Notes under the pieces: model-generated | What the model was told of the DNA's origin: nothing | What the model saw: only the letters and a program-made list of their open reading frames with translations | Database searches by the model: none | Position numbers and translations under genes: made by a program | NCBI GenBank assembly: GCA_038503035.1 | Contig: JAVSML010000993.1 | Location: 1-64,000, forward strand | DNA: 64,000 nucleotides | Source of the DNA: Crocodylus rhombifer | Lineage: Eukaryota; Chordata; Crocodylia; Crocodylidae | Direction of reading: 5' to 3' | Shown: positions 21,226-32,425 of the stretch, piece by piece | Position numbering within the stretch: the first letter of the stretch is position 1 | Layout of the letters: each line of letters starts with the position of its first letter

Positions 21226-21937
21226 CACTGCAGCTGTATTAGAAAAGTACTCCTAGTGTGTACCCAAACTGTCTCAAGGAATATTGAGAGAAAGAAAATT
21301 AAATAGGTATATATATCATAGCGAAAGTCCATTGGAAGTCTCCATAAAGCAACAAGGGTATTTCTGGCATATTTTCTTCTCCAAGGCAGTTATAGTAATG
21401 TTATATATGAAGAGCGAAATTCCAGGTTATTAGGAATACCAAGTATCCCTCTCGGTCCTGTTTAAGGCCTACTCCCATTTTTACATTAAGGAAAAAATGT
21501 CCATCTCAAGGTTTATTTTTTCTTCAGAAAATCATTAGTTTCTTATATTTGCTGATGTAATAGTTCAGAAACTACCACAAATCCCCTTGCAAAAACATTA
21601 ATCTCCAATGTAAACATGATATTTAGCTTAGAAAAAATTAAAAAGCTGATGAAAATTACTTTAGATATGTGTTTGAATAGCAAATAAATAGCTATTTGCA
21701 GTGAATAATGAATACTAAACTGAATGACTAATAAGTTAGTAAGCCATTTGATAACAAGATTTGGTGAATGGGTTTTGCATTGCATTCCAGAAAGAAGAGA
21801 GTTCAGAGCACTGTATTTACAACAATCAATCTTGTACTGTACAAGCCTCTTTCAAAAATTATCATCATGCCTCTATGGGGCATTCTTTCAATTTTCATGG
21901 TAAGGACATTTTAGGTACTTGATACACAATTAGTTAA
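21226..21937. other. Unassigned AT-rich spacer
   Basis: No element or coding frame can be supported; AT-rich throughout. Confidence 0.45.
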
Positions 21938-22478
21938 TGTAACAAGGTCAGGCCAGAGCCCTGGAATCAGCCACTCCCAATCAAAAGATCATGACTGAGT
22001 GACACAGTCATGGCATCACTTTGCTGATGCCTCAAGCAACACACCCAACCCACTTCAGCCCCTAGAAGCCAGACCCAGTCCACATTATCTTTGTTTAGGC
22101 AAAGGTAACAGTTCTGGGCTTGTGACCCTGTGTGCACTTCTTTGCTGGTCTTCTAGTTTTGACTCCTGGCTCTGACTCTGGCTTCCAACTCCAGAAAGTC
22201 CATTGGCATTCCCAGATCCTAGTTTCCTGCTCCTGATTTTGGTTTGACCTTCAGCTCTGGCTTGGTTTCTGATGCTAGTTAACCCATGGCTTACCTTGTC
22301 TATGGCTTTGGCTTCTGTCTTGTCCTGACTTTGGCTATAAATATAGTTTATCTTATGAATTCAGTTCCAACAGCAGATCCCTCTGGATCCCCAGCCTCCT
22401 GAGGACTCAGTTTAGCTTACACCTGCACTTTGGCTAACTAAGCCCTAGGCTAAACTACCTATGCCGAGGTGCATAGCA
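21938..22478 (+). mobile_element. Solo LTR with 5-bp target duplication
   Basis: It starts TGTAACAAGGTCAGGCC and ends GTGCATAGCA, giving TG..CA termini. GTTAA lies directly outside both ends (21933-21937 and 22479-22483). A TATA-like GGCTATAAATATAG lies near 22333. The 541-bp length and the 5-bp duplication fit a Ty3/Gypsy-type or class III retroviral LTR; the phrasing resembles Gypsy LTRs. No internal region or primer-binding site follows, so it is a solo LTR left by recombination. Orientation is inferred from the TATA box. Confidence 0.72.
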
Positions 22479-22483
22479 GTTAA

Positions 22484-23014
22484 TATATGTCCTAGCACAT
22501 TGAAAGCAGCTTCTCTTTCTCTGTTTTCTTTCCTTCCTCCTCTCCTCATGCCCACAGAGCTCTGCTCCCATACTAGAGTTTGTTTCACTGGCTTTCCAAA
22601 AGTCTAAACCATACTACATTGTATTTTAAGTGTATTATCCTTATTACTAAATGTCCTTTTAATAGATGGGGAAAACTTCCTATCATTCTGTAATTGTTGT
22701 GTCATACTATTGCTCATATTTTGATTTACAAAATTATTTTTAATGAATTTAGCATTAACCATAACTGTTATGATGAAAAAAATAATGTATATTTCACATC
22801 TATTCAGTCTTGGGCCTTGATTACAAGTGGGGCTGTTAATTTGGGCCTCCTTTTGGGGGGAAATCAAGCATCTTCTTTAAACTATTCACCATCAGATCAT
22901 TTGAATGTGTAGTCAAGCCACCCAAGATGAAGCCTTAGGGTTAATTTAATAGAAATCTGAGACTAAATAGATCATTCAAAATAATGTGGTTTTTTTACTT
23001 GTTCACAAAGTCAC
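22484..23014. other. Unassigned spacer
   Basis: Pyrimidine-rich near 22510-22550, otherwise AT-rich. No element was recognised. Confidence 0.4.
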
Positions 23015-23022
23015 CTCCTTTC

Positions 23023-23776
23023 TAGGGCTGTGCAGAGCTTCAGTTGCTAGTTCAATACAGAGGAGATTCAGCTCGATTTGGCAGCCAAATCTCTGAATCT
23101 GAATTGAATCGAGAACCCAACATAAAGGTTCAAATCAATTCGAAGCCTCCAAATCAATTTGGAAAAGCTTAGGAGAAGATTCAGACAGATCCTGCTTGCC
23201 ACTGCAGGGAGCTGGACAAGGACTCCATGCCAGCATGTAGAAGACGGGGGTGGAGCTGGAGGAAGGGGAAGGAGACCATGGGGGGACCCCTGCCAGGCCC
23301 CATCCCCTGCCTGCTCCCACAGCCCTGCCGAATGCCCCACAACCCCTGCCTGCTGTCCCAGCCCCATCAATGGCTGGCCCATCCAGTCCCAGCTTCCACG
23401 TGCTTTAAAAAAAAAGCCCAAACTCAATGGCTGGGGCTCATGGCAGAGTTCCCCTACACAGTGCAGGGCAGCGGGAACCGTGCCTCCCCCTCCCCCCCAT
23501 CGGGCAGGAGCCGGTGACTGAGGGGCTTTTTGTTTGTTTTTTAAGTGCCGGAAGGCTGGAGCCAGGTGGGGCAGACATTGATGGGGCTGGGAGAGCACGT
23601 GAGGCATGGGGCTGTTCAATTTGGAGATTAAGCTAATTCAACGGCGGCTGAATCTCTGAATCAGTATTGGCCAAATCAATTCAGGACAATGATTCGAATA
23701 ACTGAATAGAATCACTGTCCCCTGAATCAGCCGAATCTGACTCTGAGACAAATGCTAGCTGCTTTGTACAGTCCTA
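23023..23776. mobile_element. hAT-type element with GATTC/GAATC subterminal arrays, copy 1
   Basis: The ends TAGGGCTGTGCAGAGC and (reverse complement) TAGGACTGTACAAAGC are flanked by CTCCTTTC (23015-23022) and CTCCTTTT (23777-23784), a 7-of-8 hAT target duplication. Both subterminal regions are packed with AATCTCTGAATC, GATTCGAAT and related short motifs. The middle is GC-rich with 'CCCAGCCCCATCAATGGCTG' and its inverse. It encodes no transposase; the 183-codon minus frame (23068-23619) is a by-product. Related to 44281-45162. Confidence 0.85.
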
Positions 23777-23789
23777 CTCCTTTTCTGTT

Positions 23790-24540
23790 CACTTCAAGGG
23801 CAGCTTACAATATCCATCCCTCCCTGACTGATATCACCCTCAGATAAAAGAGATAAATTTCATCTGCAAATATTGCTTTTCCTCTTTAGCCTCACTGGAA
23901 ACTAGCAAAGATTGGTGCCAGCTTTTCCATGCGAGACCACTTATAAGAGAAGAATTCATTCATCATATTTCCAGCAGCATGTCAGGCTTGCTGCAGCACA
24001 CTACACAAAAGATTAATTTCTTTTATTTTGCATTAAGAAGTTACTATAAACTTCATTGAAAAAAACCATGCAAGTCATCACAGCTCAGTATCTTCCAGAG
24101 AGCACTGATAGGATTTTCTTTTATCTTCATTCAGCTACTACTGTACCTACTTTAACCATGTTTTGAAATTGGCAAGCTTTTGCTTCCCATGGAACCATCA
24201 CTTCTATGCCTTTTCTGCCTCCAGACTTGATGGAGAAGTTTAAACAGTTTTTCCAAATAGCTATTTTTGAGAGAATCAAGGAAGACATTTGGCTCAACTC
24301 TTTTCCTTATTCTATCACCCCAGTGTGCTGCTGAAAAGTTGCCCTAACAAAACCCATGCAAGCAGAATCTCTCAGTGGCATAAAACGATAATATATAGCC
24401 GCCTTTATGCATAAAATGCATCTCTGGACAAGTAGGTATAGGTGAAGGTGAAAGGCTGGAATCTCTTGGGAAATACTCAAGTCAGTAAAGATTAGAGTAG
24501 TGCTTAAGATGCTCTAAATTATGCTGAGCATCAGCTCAGT
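23790..24540. other. Unassigned spacer
   Basis: No element or coding frame can be supported. Confidence 0.4.
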
Positions 24541-24547
24541 CTCTCGT

Positions 24548-24813
24548 TGGCTGAAGTCTGGATTGGTATCTTAACCCACAGTTGGAGCCATGCTGTGGCT
24601 GCCGGACAGGCTCCGAGCAGCAGAAGCACCACTGCTGCAGCCTCAGGAAGCCTTAGGCTGGCCCAGGCCTCTCTTACCCCACTTGGCGTAACCTGCCACA
24701 TGCCAGAGGGAGTGTGGAACAGGAGTTCCCTGGGGAAATCTAGCAGCAGCACAAGGTGTCCCACTGCTAGTTGTCCCTGGGGAACCAAACGTCCACACAC
24801 ATGTGGACATGGC
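24548..24813. mobile_element. GGCCATGTCCACAT family element, copy 2
   Basis: Read on the minus strand it opens GGCCATGTCCACATGTGTG and shares 'GTTCCCCAGG', 'TGTGGAC' and 'GGCAGGTTAC' wording with 16304. The interior 'GAGCCATGCTGTGGCTGCC' also matches 37305. Its outer left end is lost. Confidence 0.6.
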
Positions 24814-24819
24814 CAAGGG

Positions 24820-25689
24820 TAGTACAGCCAACCCTAGAGATTTAGCTCACGGTACAGTAGTCTGCAGCTCCCCAAGAGTCAGGTACTGACACTATATGCA
24901 AACAAACATCTCCCTTCCTCTGCCAACAACCACAATAAAAGCTCACCAGACAAGTTTAAATGCTTTGTTTTCCCTGAGCATTTATCTTTTATTTATAGCT
25001 TTTAAGGTGGAAAAGAGTATTATCATCTCACCTACCTTCTAACTGACTTCTTACATAACACAAGCAATAGAATTCCCTGAATTAATTCCTGATTCAAGTC
25101 CAATTGTTGCATATATATGGTGTAACGTATTTCAGGAAAAAAAAATCATACTATCTTGATTAAAATATTTCCAGTGATGAGCTTTAAGGAAGCTCTTCAA
25201 CTAGTTAATTATCCTGAACATAAAAAAAATGCTCTATTTCTAGTCTGAACTTTTCTCATTTCAACTTCCTGCCATTGAATCTTTTAAATATGTTATCTAT
25301 TTGCTACACTGAAATCCTTTTATTGTTGATTTTTTTTTTTAATGTCCTCCCTGGCTCATGGGTGGCCAAGTTGGGGACTGAGGTGCTGACTGGGGTCAGG
25401 GGTCTATATGGGGGAAGTGGATAATCTACTGACCCCAGTTTGCCAATCCAGTGCCAGGGAGTGGGCATTAGATTAGGCCCTTCTGGAAGCTTTAGGCTAG
25501 CCCTGATCAGCCTGTATTGGTACACTAAAATAAAGACTCAGGTTTGAGGTTGAAGCCTGACAGCCAGGTATGTATTTGTAGCATATGCTTAAGGCACTTC
25601 AAAACTATATATTTGACAGATTATCTAGATTGAACTCTTGGAGCTTCTCGCTATCAGTACATTTTCCCAAATTGTCATTTTTCTCATGA
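24820..25689. other. Unassigned spacer with a GC-rich patch
   Basis: AT-rich except for 25345-25510, a G-rich patch (GGTCAGGGGTCTATATGGGGG) that may be a piece of a transposon. No copy of it was found in the window. Confidence 0.35.
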
Positions 25690-26090
25690 TTCTGACATCA
25701 AAACTGGACAGCGCAATCCAGTGCTGGTTTAATTAGAACAAAATACTAACATAATATAACTTCCTGGTTCTTTTTGAATAGTCCACTGTTCATATGTCCT
25801 AGGATCACATTGACTTATTAACCAGTGTACTCACCACTCATGTTCACCTGATTATCTGTCATGATTCCTAAGTCTCTTTTAAAATCACTATATCCCAGGA
25901 TGGAGCCCCCATCCAGTAGATGCAGTCTGCATTCTTTATTGCTAGATACATCATCTTACTTTTGCTCATGACTCTCTAACCTTTCAAGTAGTCAAACACT
26001 ATCCAATATGGTCAATTAATTCACTTCACAAATAAAGCCATTTCAACTTGATTGATATCCCTCTGGAGTTTCTGTGAAAGGAGTCAGAAA
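25690..26090 (-). mobile_element. Old CR1/L3-like LINE remnant, antisense
   Basis: The text follows the antisense order of CR1 ORF2: 'AAAACTGGACAGCGCAATCCAGTGCTGG' (antisense of the '[10 protein letters not shown]' region), 'GGATCACATTGAC', 'CACCTGATTATCTGTCATGATTCCTAAGTC' (region of 'LGVIVDNK'), then 'TCATCTTACTTTTGC'. No open frame survives. Heavily diverged. Confidence 0.6.
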
Positions 26091-26630
26091 TGAATATCTA
26101 ACTCTCTAGGTTCCTCATGCACTTTCAGTGAAACCCAGTGGATGTGAATTTAATTAACTGTGATATTTTGCTAACTCACTTCAGGCTTCTTAAATATTAT
26201 CAACACAATGAGATTCCCTCAGAGACATTAAAGGGCAACATTTTGGTGCTTTGGACGTAGAAAAATCTATACCTCCTGAATAAGAACATGTTATACTCTG
26301 GTCTTTAATGTTAGGAAAAATCTGAAAAATATGGGAAAGAAAGCAATAACCACCCTAGAGAAAAAAAGGCCAATTTACCCAATCAGATTGCAAGACTGAA
26401 TTATTTGCAAGCTTCGGTCACTGAGGAGTGACATGTTTGGCAATTGCTTTATCAGAAGTCATAGGAACAAAAATCTTAAACTTGAAGGTTACACTCAGAC
26501 GGGTTACTCTAAGCTAATTAAGAGCAATTCTAACAATGCAAGTTAAATTACAGCAACCAAAAGAATCAAGATCAAGCAGTTAGATCTAAAAAGAGTCTAG
26601 TGTAACAGAACTGACAAGTCACAGACATCA
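26091..26630. other. Unassigned AT-rich spacer
   Basis: No element or coding frame can be supported. Confidence 0.4.
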
Positions 26631-26631
26631 C

Positions 26632-26875
26632 GGGAGCGTCTACATGAGATGCTTACTGCAGGGTTGCCTAATTAGCTCCACATTGGGCTCATCTGCGTGA
26701 CACGCTACAGTGACATAGCATCAGCAGGCATGAACCGTGATGCTGACACTATTGTGCAGTAGCTCGTTGCTACTGCGTACTGGGGTCAGAAACGACCCGT
26801 GCACTGCTGGGACTGTGCTAAAGCAAGTACTAAATGATTGCGCAGTAACAACTGAGCACACATGTAGACACACCC
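26632..26875. mobile_element. GTCTACA-type MITE, copy 6
   Basis: The ends GGGAGCGTCTACATGAGATGC and (reverse complement) GGGTGTGTCTACATGTGTGC pair well. The interior has 'GTGCAGTAGCTCGTTGCTACTGCG' and 'TTGCGCAGTAACAAC', the family's palindromic modules. It is 244 bp, the best-preserved member here, and non-coding. Confidence 0.7.
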
Positions 26876-26881
26876 AGTAAA

Positions 26882-27016
26882 GCCTCTGTCTACATGTGTG
26901 AAACTATTTGGCTGGAGTAAACTAATTAACAATGCCGTAGGTTCATACTGGCTGATACAAGTACTATCCTATGGTGGAGTTATTTAATCCACTGCACTGC
27001 ATGTGTAGACAGGGAC
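26882..27016. mobile_element. GTCTACA-type MITE, short relative
   Basis: CTGTCTACATGTGTGAAAC at the left faces GCATGTGTAGACAGGGACAGG at the right in inverted orientation. It lies only a few bases from copy 6, so two related elements sit back to back. Confidence 0.55.
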
Positions 27017-27730
27017 AGGGCTGGCTAGGACACAAGGGTGCTACAGTGCGGGGGCTACCTACTGGTTAGCCCAGAACTGGAACACTTCTGTGCCCCAGCC
27101 AACCCCTCTGCAGCACATTAAGCCAGGTCAGAGCAGCAGCCCTAGGCTAGCAGGCTGACCCCTGGGACATTTTGCAGACCTGGGCACGTGTAAATCCTGC
27201 ACCTGGGAGCAATAAATTCTGGCGTGAACTGTACCAGAGTCTATTGTGTCACACTAATTTAACATATAGATAAGCCTCTCGTCTCCCAAAATATTCCAAT
27301 GCACTAAATGGAGCTGTACATTAACTTACTTGTTTTTTATCAGATTTCTTACAGGTTTGATATTTTTCTTATCAAGATGTTACAGAAATGTCCTAACAGC
27401 TTACGTAAGTCAAGATATTGACTTATATAAATGTAGCAGATTTTTACTTTGACAAATTGCTGATTAAAAAAACAGAAAGCAAACACAGCTCTTCTGTCTC
27501 CCTTGAAACATCTGCAAATATAGAAGCTTTTACATATATTAACAACACATATTCTCCAATCTTAGAATGTTAGAGGTAAAAGGAAAGGAGAAAGTGAAAC
27601 ACTCACGACCTGTAAATGATACAATGGGCAAAAAGTTGCTTTTCAAGTTGAATAAGGATCATTGGCCACATTTTAGTTTGGCATATCTTTGTCCTCATCA
27701 TTTTTGTTCCCCCCCCCAGCATATTTTAAG
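27017..27730. other. Unassigned spacer
   Basis: Moderately GC to 27230, then AT-rich. No element was recognised. Confidence 0.4.
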
Positions 27731-27734
27731 GACC

Positions 27735-27850
27735 AATCAGGTCTTTAATGGGGGCTGCGGTGGCATAGGTGCTAAGTCACATGGTTGATAGCCGAGAGGC
27801 CCCAAGTTTGCAGGCCATAGCAGAAGTGCTCATCGTGCAGCCCTGTCAGA
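27735..27850 (+). mobile_element. tRNA-headed SINE remnant, copy 4
   Basis: GGGGGCTGCGGTGGCATAGG (box-A-like TGGCATAGGTGCTAAG) is followed about 40 bp later by CCCCAAGTTTGCAGGCC in the box-B position. Box B is degenerate, which rules out a functional tRNA gene. Confidence 0.45.
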
Positions 27851-28510
27851 TTCCAATGACTGAATTCTGCTAATTCTAAATATCCTGTTACAGGGACATA
27901 AAAAAAGGAAAGAAAGGTCTTTAATTCTGTCCCAGAGGACAGATGCATAAAGATATTGCCACAAACCCACAATATTTTGAAGTGTTTGTGAAATGTTATG
28001 TATGTTTTCTTGAATTTGTTTTACTCGTGTAGCATATGCAGTTTCTGTGTACAGGTAGCAACAAGCTTATTTAATCTCATCGGTGTGTATGAATTATGAT
28101 ATTAATGTAATTTTTTGTGTCATGCTTTGACAAAGATTGTCTAGTAGGACAATCATTACGTTTCCTCCCCTATTCACACTTGTGAGAAGTAATTGCTAAG
28201 AATTAGCTTCTGATGTGGGTAAGTTTAACGGCTAATCAAATAGACCCTTCAGGACCTGGTCTGAGGCTCATGAGTCAGGCTCTTCCAGACAATGATCAAT
28301 TTACATTTGAAAAGGAGGGGCCAGTTGCAAGACTGATGCTCAGCTATTCCCAGAAGGACATTTCTCCTAGTGGGGAAATTAAGTGAGAGACAGTATCTTT
28401 AGGATATTGTATTAGTAATCTTTGTGTCTGAAAAAGTATAAATATTTTCTGGGTCATAATGAAATCACAAGAGACTTCTAGTCTGGTAAACAAATACATC
28501 CTTGAAGGGA
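27851..28510. other. Unassigned AT-rich spacer
   Basis: No element or coding frame can be supported. Confidence 0.4.
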
Positions 28511-28513
28511 AGG

Positions 28514-28675
28514 TGTTCAGGTTGTAGCCATGTCTATCGAGGAGAACTTTTACAATCTTTACTCTCTCCTATGTCTGAAGAAGACTGCCTGTGCCCGAAA
28601 GCTTGCAAATGAAGAATTTTTTTTGCAAATCTAGTTGGTTCTAATAAAAGATATCCCCTCTTCCGTGAATTTTAA
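28514..28675 (+). repeat. 'GTTGTAGCCATGT..GAAAGCTTGCAAA..AAAAGATATC' repeat
   Basis: GGTTGTAGCCATGTCTATCG, then GTCTGAAGAAGACTGCCTG, then CCCGAAAGCTTGCAAATG and TTGGTTCTAATAAAAGATATCCCC give the full module order of a short dispersed repeat well known in reptile genomes. It is the best copy in the window. In reverse complement it overlaps the GGCAGGACA-type copies (530, 1565, 49560). Confidence 0.65.
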
Positions 28676-28679
28676 TTCC

Positions 28680-30470
28680 TTTGGAGGGAAGGAAGTTATA
28701 TACATATTAATGATCTCTTTAAGAATCTAATGGGTGATGTATGGAAATGACCAGATTAGAAACCAATTTAAACTTTGCCCTGACAGCAAATGTTTGTCTT
28801 TCAGGGAGCCCTGTATCAGGAAGGTCAGTGGCAGGAACAGCTTTCTCTTATTATAAGTGGAAACTGAATGTTTAGGTTTAAGAAGCAGCGTAAAATCAGA
28901 TCAGTGTTCTAGTATTTCCTTTTGTTTCTGTTTACACTTATATCTCTATCTGTATCTCAATATTTTGTTACTGATTTCTTATGTTTGCACTTGTATTTAT
29001 AATAATTATTTTTGTTATCTTTTATACATTACTTATTGTCAAAGGATAAGAGTGATTTCAGAGTATTTGGCCATAAAGATAGGCCTCTTTTATGGAAGAG
29101 GGATATCCAAATTTCTTATTACATGACCAGACACTGGTGTCTGCTAAGAGCAGCAAGACCTATGTGAGCCAGGTAAAGATGGGGTGCCATCAGTCAGGGA
29201 GGTGACCTTTGGAGCATCTTTATTAGTTCCCTGTACTTAAGTAGTAGACAGCAGAGAGGACAGTTATGGCTGAAGGACACTCCTGAAGGTGTGAGAACAT
29301 CCTAGGAGTGCATCTCAAAGGTGCATCTGACCACATCTGTGGGCAGGGTGTCACAGATATAAATATATCTTAAGTTGCTGAAGGATCACTTTTGAAAACA
29401 AGATGAGTCTTGCCACTTGAACAGACGCTTATTGCTAGGAGCTTAATTTCATTTTCCCATTTCAAATCAGATGAAGCATAAGACCAACAGAACAGAAGTA
29501 GAAATTCCTTCATTCAGATCAGATTGTTCGGCCCTTATTCAGGTGCACAGCACGTGGTAAGCTAAAAGAGCAGCTGTCTTTCTTCTGTTCACAGGAGGGC
29601 TGGCCAAGGCCACACCCTCTACCCTAGACAGTAGTAGAAAGTACACTACACTACTCTAAAAGACTGCAAAAACCCTTGATAGTCAGACAAATTAAGAAGT
29701 TTGTGCACTAATAAAATCAGCTCTCAAAAATTACTCACAAGCTAGCTTACAATTACAAATACCATGTCTGTTGGAAATGAGAGGGGGAGCATCCTCCCCC
29801 AGGCAGTGTCTAGAATTAATGTTATTGTAGCCAGCAAACAAACTAGGACCCTTGGAGCCCCATAAGTGGCAGCTCTGTTAAGTGAGCCAAAAAGAATCTT
29901 CCCCTGGGCTAGTCCCAGGGGAGCTCCATTAAGCTTGTCCCAGCTGGAAGTGACTCTATGTACGCTAATATGTTGTAGCTACTGGGACTTTATTTATTAC
30001 AATAATCAATCCAACCCAAACATGGAATTTAGCTTTAACCCAGGAGAACTAGCAGCAAGCAGCCAGAGCACAGAACAGCAGGGAGAGATGTTGAGAAAAA
30101 AATTCATGGCAGTAAACCCATTCTGTTGAAGTAAGTCCCTTTGCCATTAACTGTTGCCCAGTTTTATTGTGTGTGAGCATGTGCGCATGTGTAAATTAAG
30201 TTTAAATGCAGCCAAGTGCAACAATCTGTATAGGCTCCGGGGACATAAAAACTAAGCTACAGTAAGAAATGTTTTTACTCAGATATTTTTAAAGCAATAA
30301 CAAAATGTCCACCACTAAAAGTTTGTGAGAAACTTAGTGAATATTGTCTTATATCTATAGAAAGGGATGCCTTAAATGGATTCTTGTAGCAACTAAAAAC
30401 AACTCAGCTCTTTCAAACTGTTACTGAATTATGAAGACAGGATTGCAAGCTTTTGACCTAGACCGTAAGC
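28680..30470. other. Unassigned spacer
   Basis: Mixed composition. Short frames at 28857-29126 and 29866-30129 have no recognised motif. No transposon ends or repeat copies were found. Confidence 0.4.
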
Positions 30471-30471
30471 C

Positions 30472-30498
30472 GGGGGGGGGGGGGGGGGGGGGGGGGGG
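30472..30498 (+). repeat. Run of 27 consecutive G
   Basis: An uninterrupted G tract, followed by TGCGGGGGTTGGG. It can form a G-quadruplex. Its length may be affected by sequencing or assembly slippage. Confidence 0.95.
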
Positions 30499-30659
30499 TG
30501 CGGGGGTTGGGTTTGCCTCATGCCTAGCATAATGGGGTTCTGGTTCATGTCTGATGCTCCCAGCCACTCCTCAATAATCATGCAGTTATTGCTCATCAAA
30601 AGCTCTCCCAACCGTGCAGTTGGTCCCATGAGAGAGATCACCCACAAAAATCCTTCCTT

Positions 30660-32420
30660 CTCTCATATTTTCTGGACCTTCATAGCTACAACATTATAAA
30701 ACATCAACCTTTTCACAGGGTCTTTTACAAAAATTATGACCTTAGGTACCAAAAACTGTGGCATTAGGTAACATTTTACAAATTGTAGAGGTATGGCTCA
30801 GCACTGGTTTTTGTCAGCTGTAGAAAATCATGCAAATTCAAAATCATTTAATGTTTTTAATGATAATAATTCATCATAATGCACACATTGAAAGAACACT
30901 TTTCACTGTAGTATCTGAACACATCTTAGATAGCTTAAACTGGCTCAATTATTTTATTTTTTTCCCCCAAGTAAAAAGAGCAGGTAAAATACACTCCCCT
31001 GCTGCCCACAGATGGAATAGAAAGCTTGCTGAGTTCCCAGGATTTCACAGTTGCTGAAAAAACAATAAAAACATGCATCTTAGCTTCCTCCCTGAATGTG
31101 TGGCCAGGTTCAGGCTTATATGGATTCCCAGTACATGCTATGACAAACCAAGCTTTCCAGTATTTGCAAACTCAGAGACAAGCACAGTAGGTGAACCACA
31201 GATTTCTGCCCTTAATGAATAGACAACCGAATTTCACAGCACTCTAACAAAAGTCTCCAAACTGCTTGCTTGTGGAACACTCGCCAATGGTTAATGAAGA
31301 AATAGTTCCTCTTTAACATCCAGCTGCTAAATTCCACTAAAAGAAGCCAAGCTGTATTTAATTATTACTTTCATATTTTAATATAATTGCTAATAATTTC
31401 CCATAGAAGCAATCTGTGAAGTTTCACATTAATATATATTAATGATATATGTGAGAGGTCATAATCCGTTGAATGCAAGTTACCCATAAGATGGAGTGGA
31501 CCACACCTCAATGAATAGATTTATCAAAAAAGCATTTAAATAACTCCCATTCTAATTGTAAAGCTGCATTTGTCATATCACATTCACATCCATAGCAACA
31601 GATGAGCTCACAAATGCAGAGCAATGACTTTCACTGAAGCAGAAGGAGCAGCTGGGCTGTGAAAAAGCAAGCTATTATTAGCACCTTAAATATCTGACAT
31701 AGCAAAAGGAACATGAACAATGACTGCTCCAAGGAAATAGCTTTCTGTAATGATACTTTCTTCTTGCAAGTTTACTTCAGAATGAAGTAAAACTTGAGTA
31801 TGTAGTAAACTCGTTCTAAAACTTTAAGCCTAGTCAGGCCCTTCCAATTGCCATGAATGAAGTAGTTCCTACTGGAAAACTGAAAAAGTACCTCTATTCC
31901 AGATACATATCCATAATACTACAGAATCCCTTTTGTTGTCTTTCCTGCAGTCAGAGTTCTGCAGGGCTTTGGAAGAGGGGAGAAGGGAGGAATGATTCTT
32001 TATAAATTTCTTCCTATTCAGGTAATAAATATCCATGGATAACTGAATTTTTAAAGTGGTCTTAACCATATTGGAGTCCTGGCATCATTCTCTGAGACTG
32101 ACATTTTGTGTAGTCTTTAAAGAGAGCATCTCAACAGGTGAATAAGAGAGAGTGAAAGGAAAAGAGGAGTATAGGTAATGAACCAAGGAACATTTGAGTT
32201 TCCATGTGTCTGGAAGGAATACTGTTTCAACTGAGCCATTCTCTTAGTAGTGTAAAGAATTTATAATTATCATCATTGGGAACATGATCCCTACATTTCC
32301 ATTTCCCTGGCTTTGATTTCATAGGTCATTGTGCATCAGAGATGGACCTTGTATGGGTAAAGCAGCAGGGAGGACAGCTTGAAGCATCTATGTTGCAAGA
32401 CTTATGCTTAGTCTCATGAT
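30660..32420. other. Unassigned AT-rich spacer
   Basis: No element or coding frame can be supported over this 1.75-kb interval; AT-rich and single-copy in appearance within the window. Confidence 0.45.
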
Positions 32421-32425
32421 CAACC

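Noticed and set aside
23068..23619. 183-codon minus-strand frame as a transposase
   Set aside because: No hAT catalytic or dimerisation motif, proline/leucine-rich low complexity, and the frame is not kept in the related copy at 44281.
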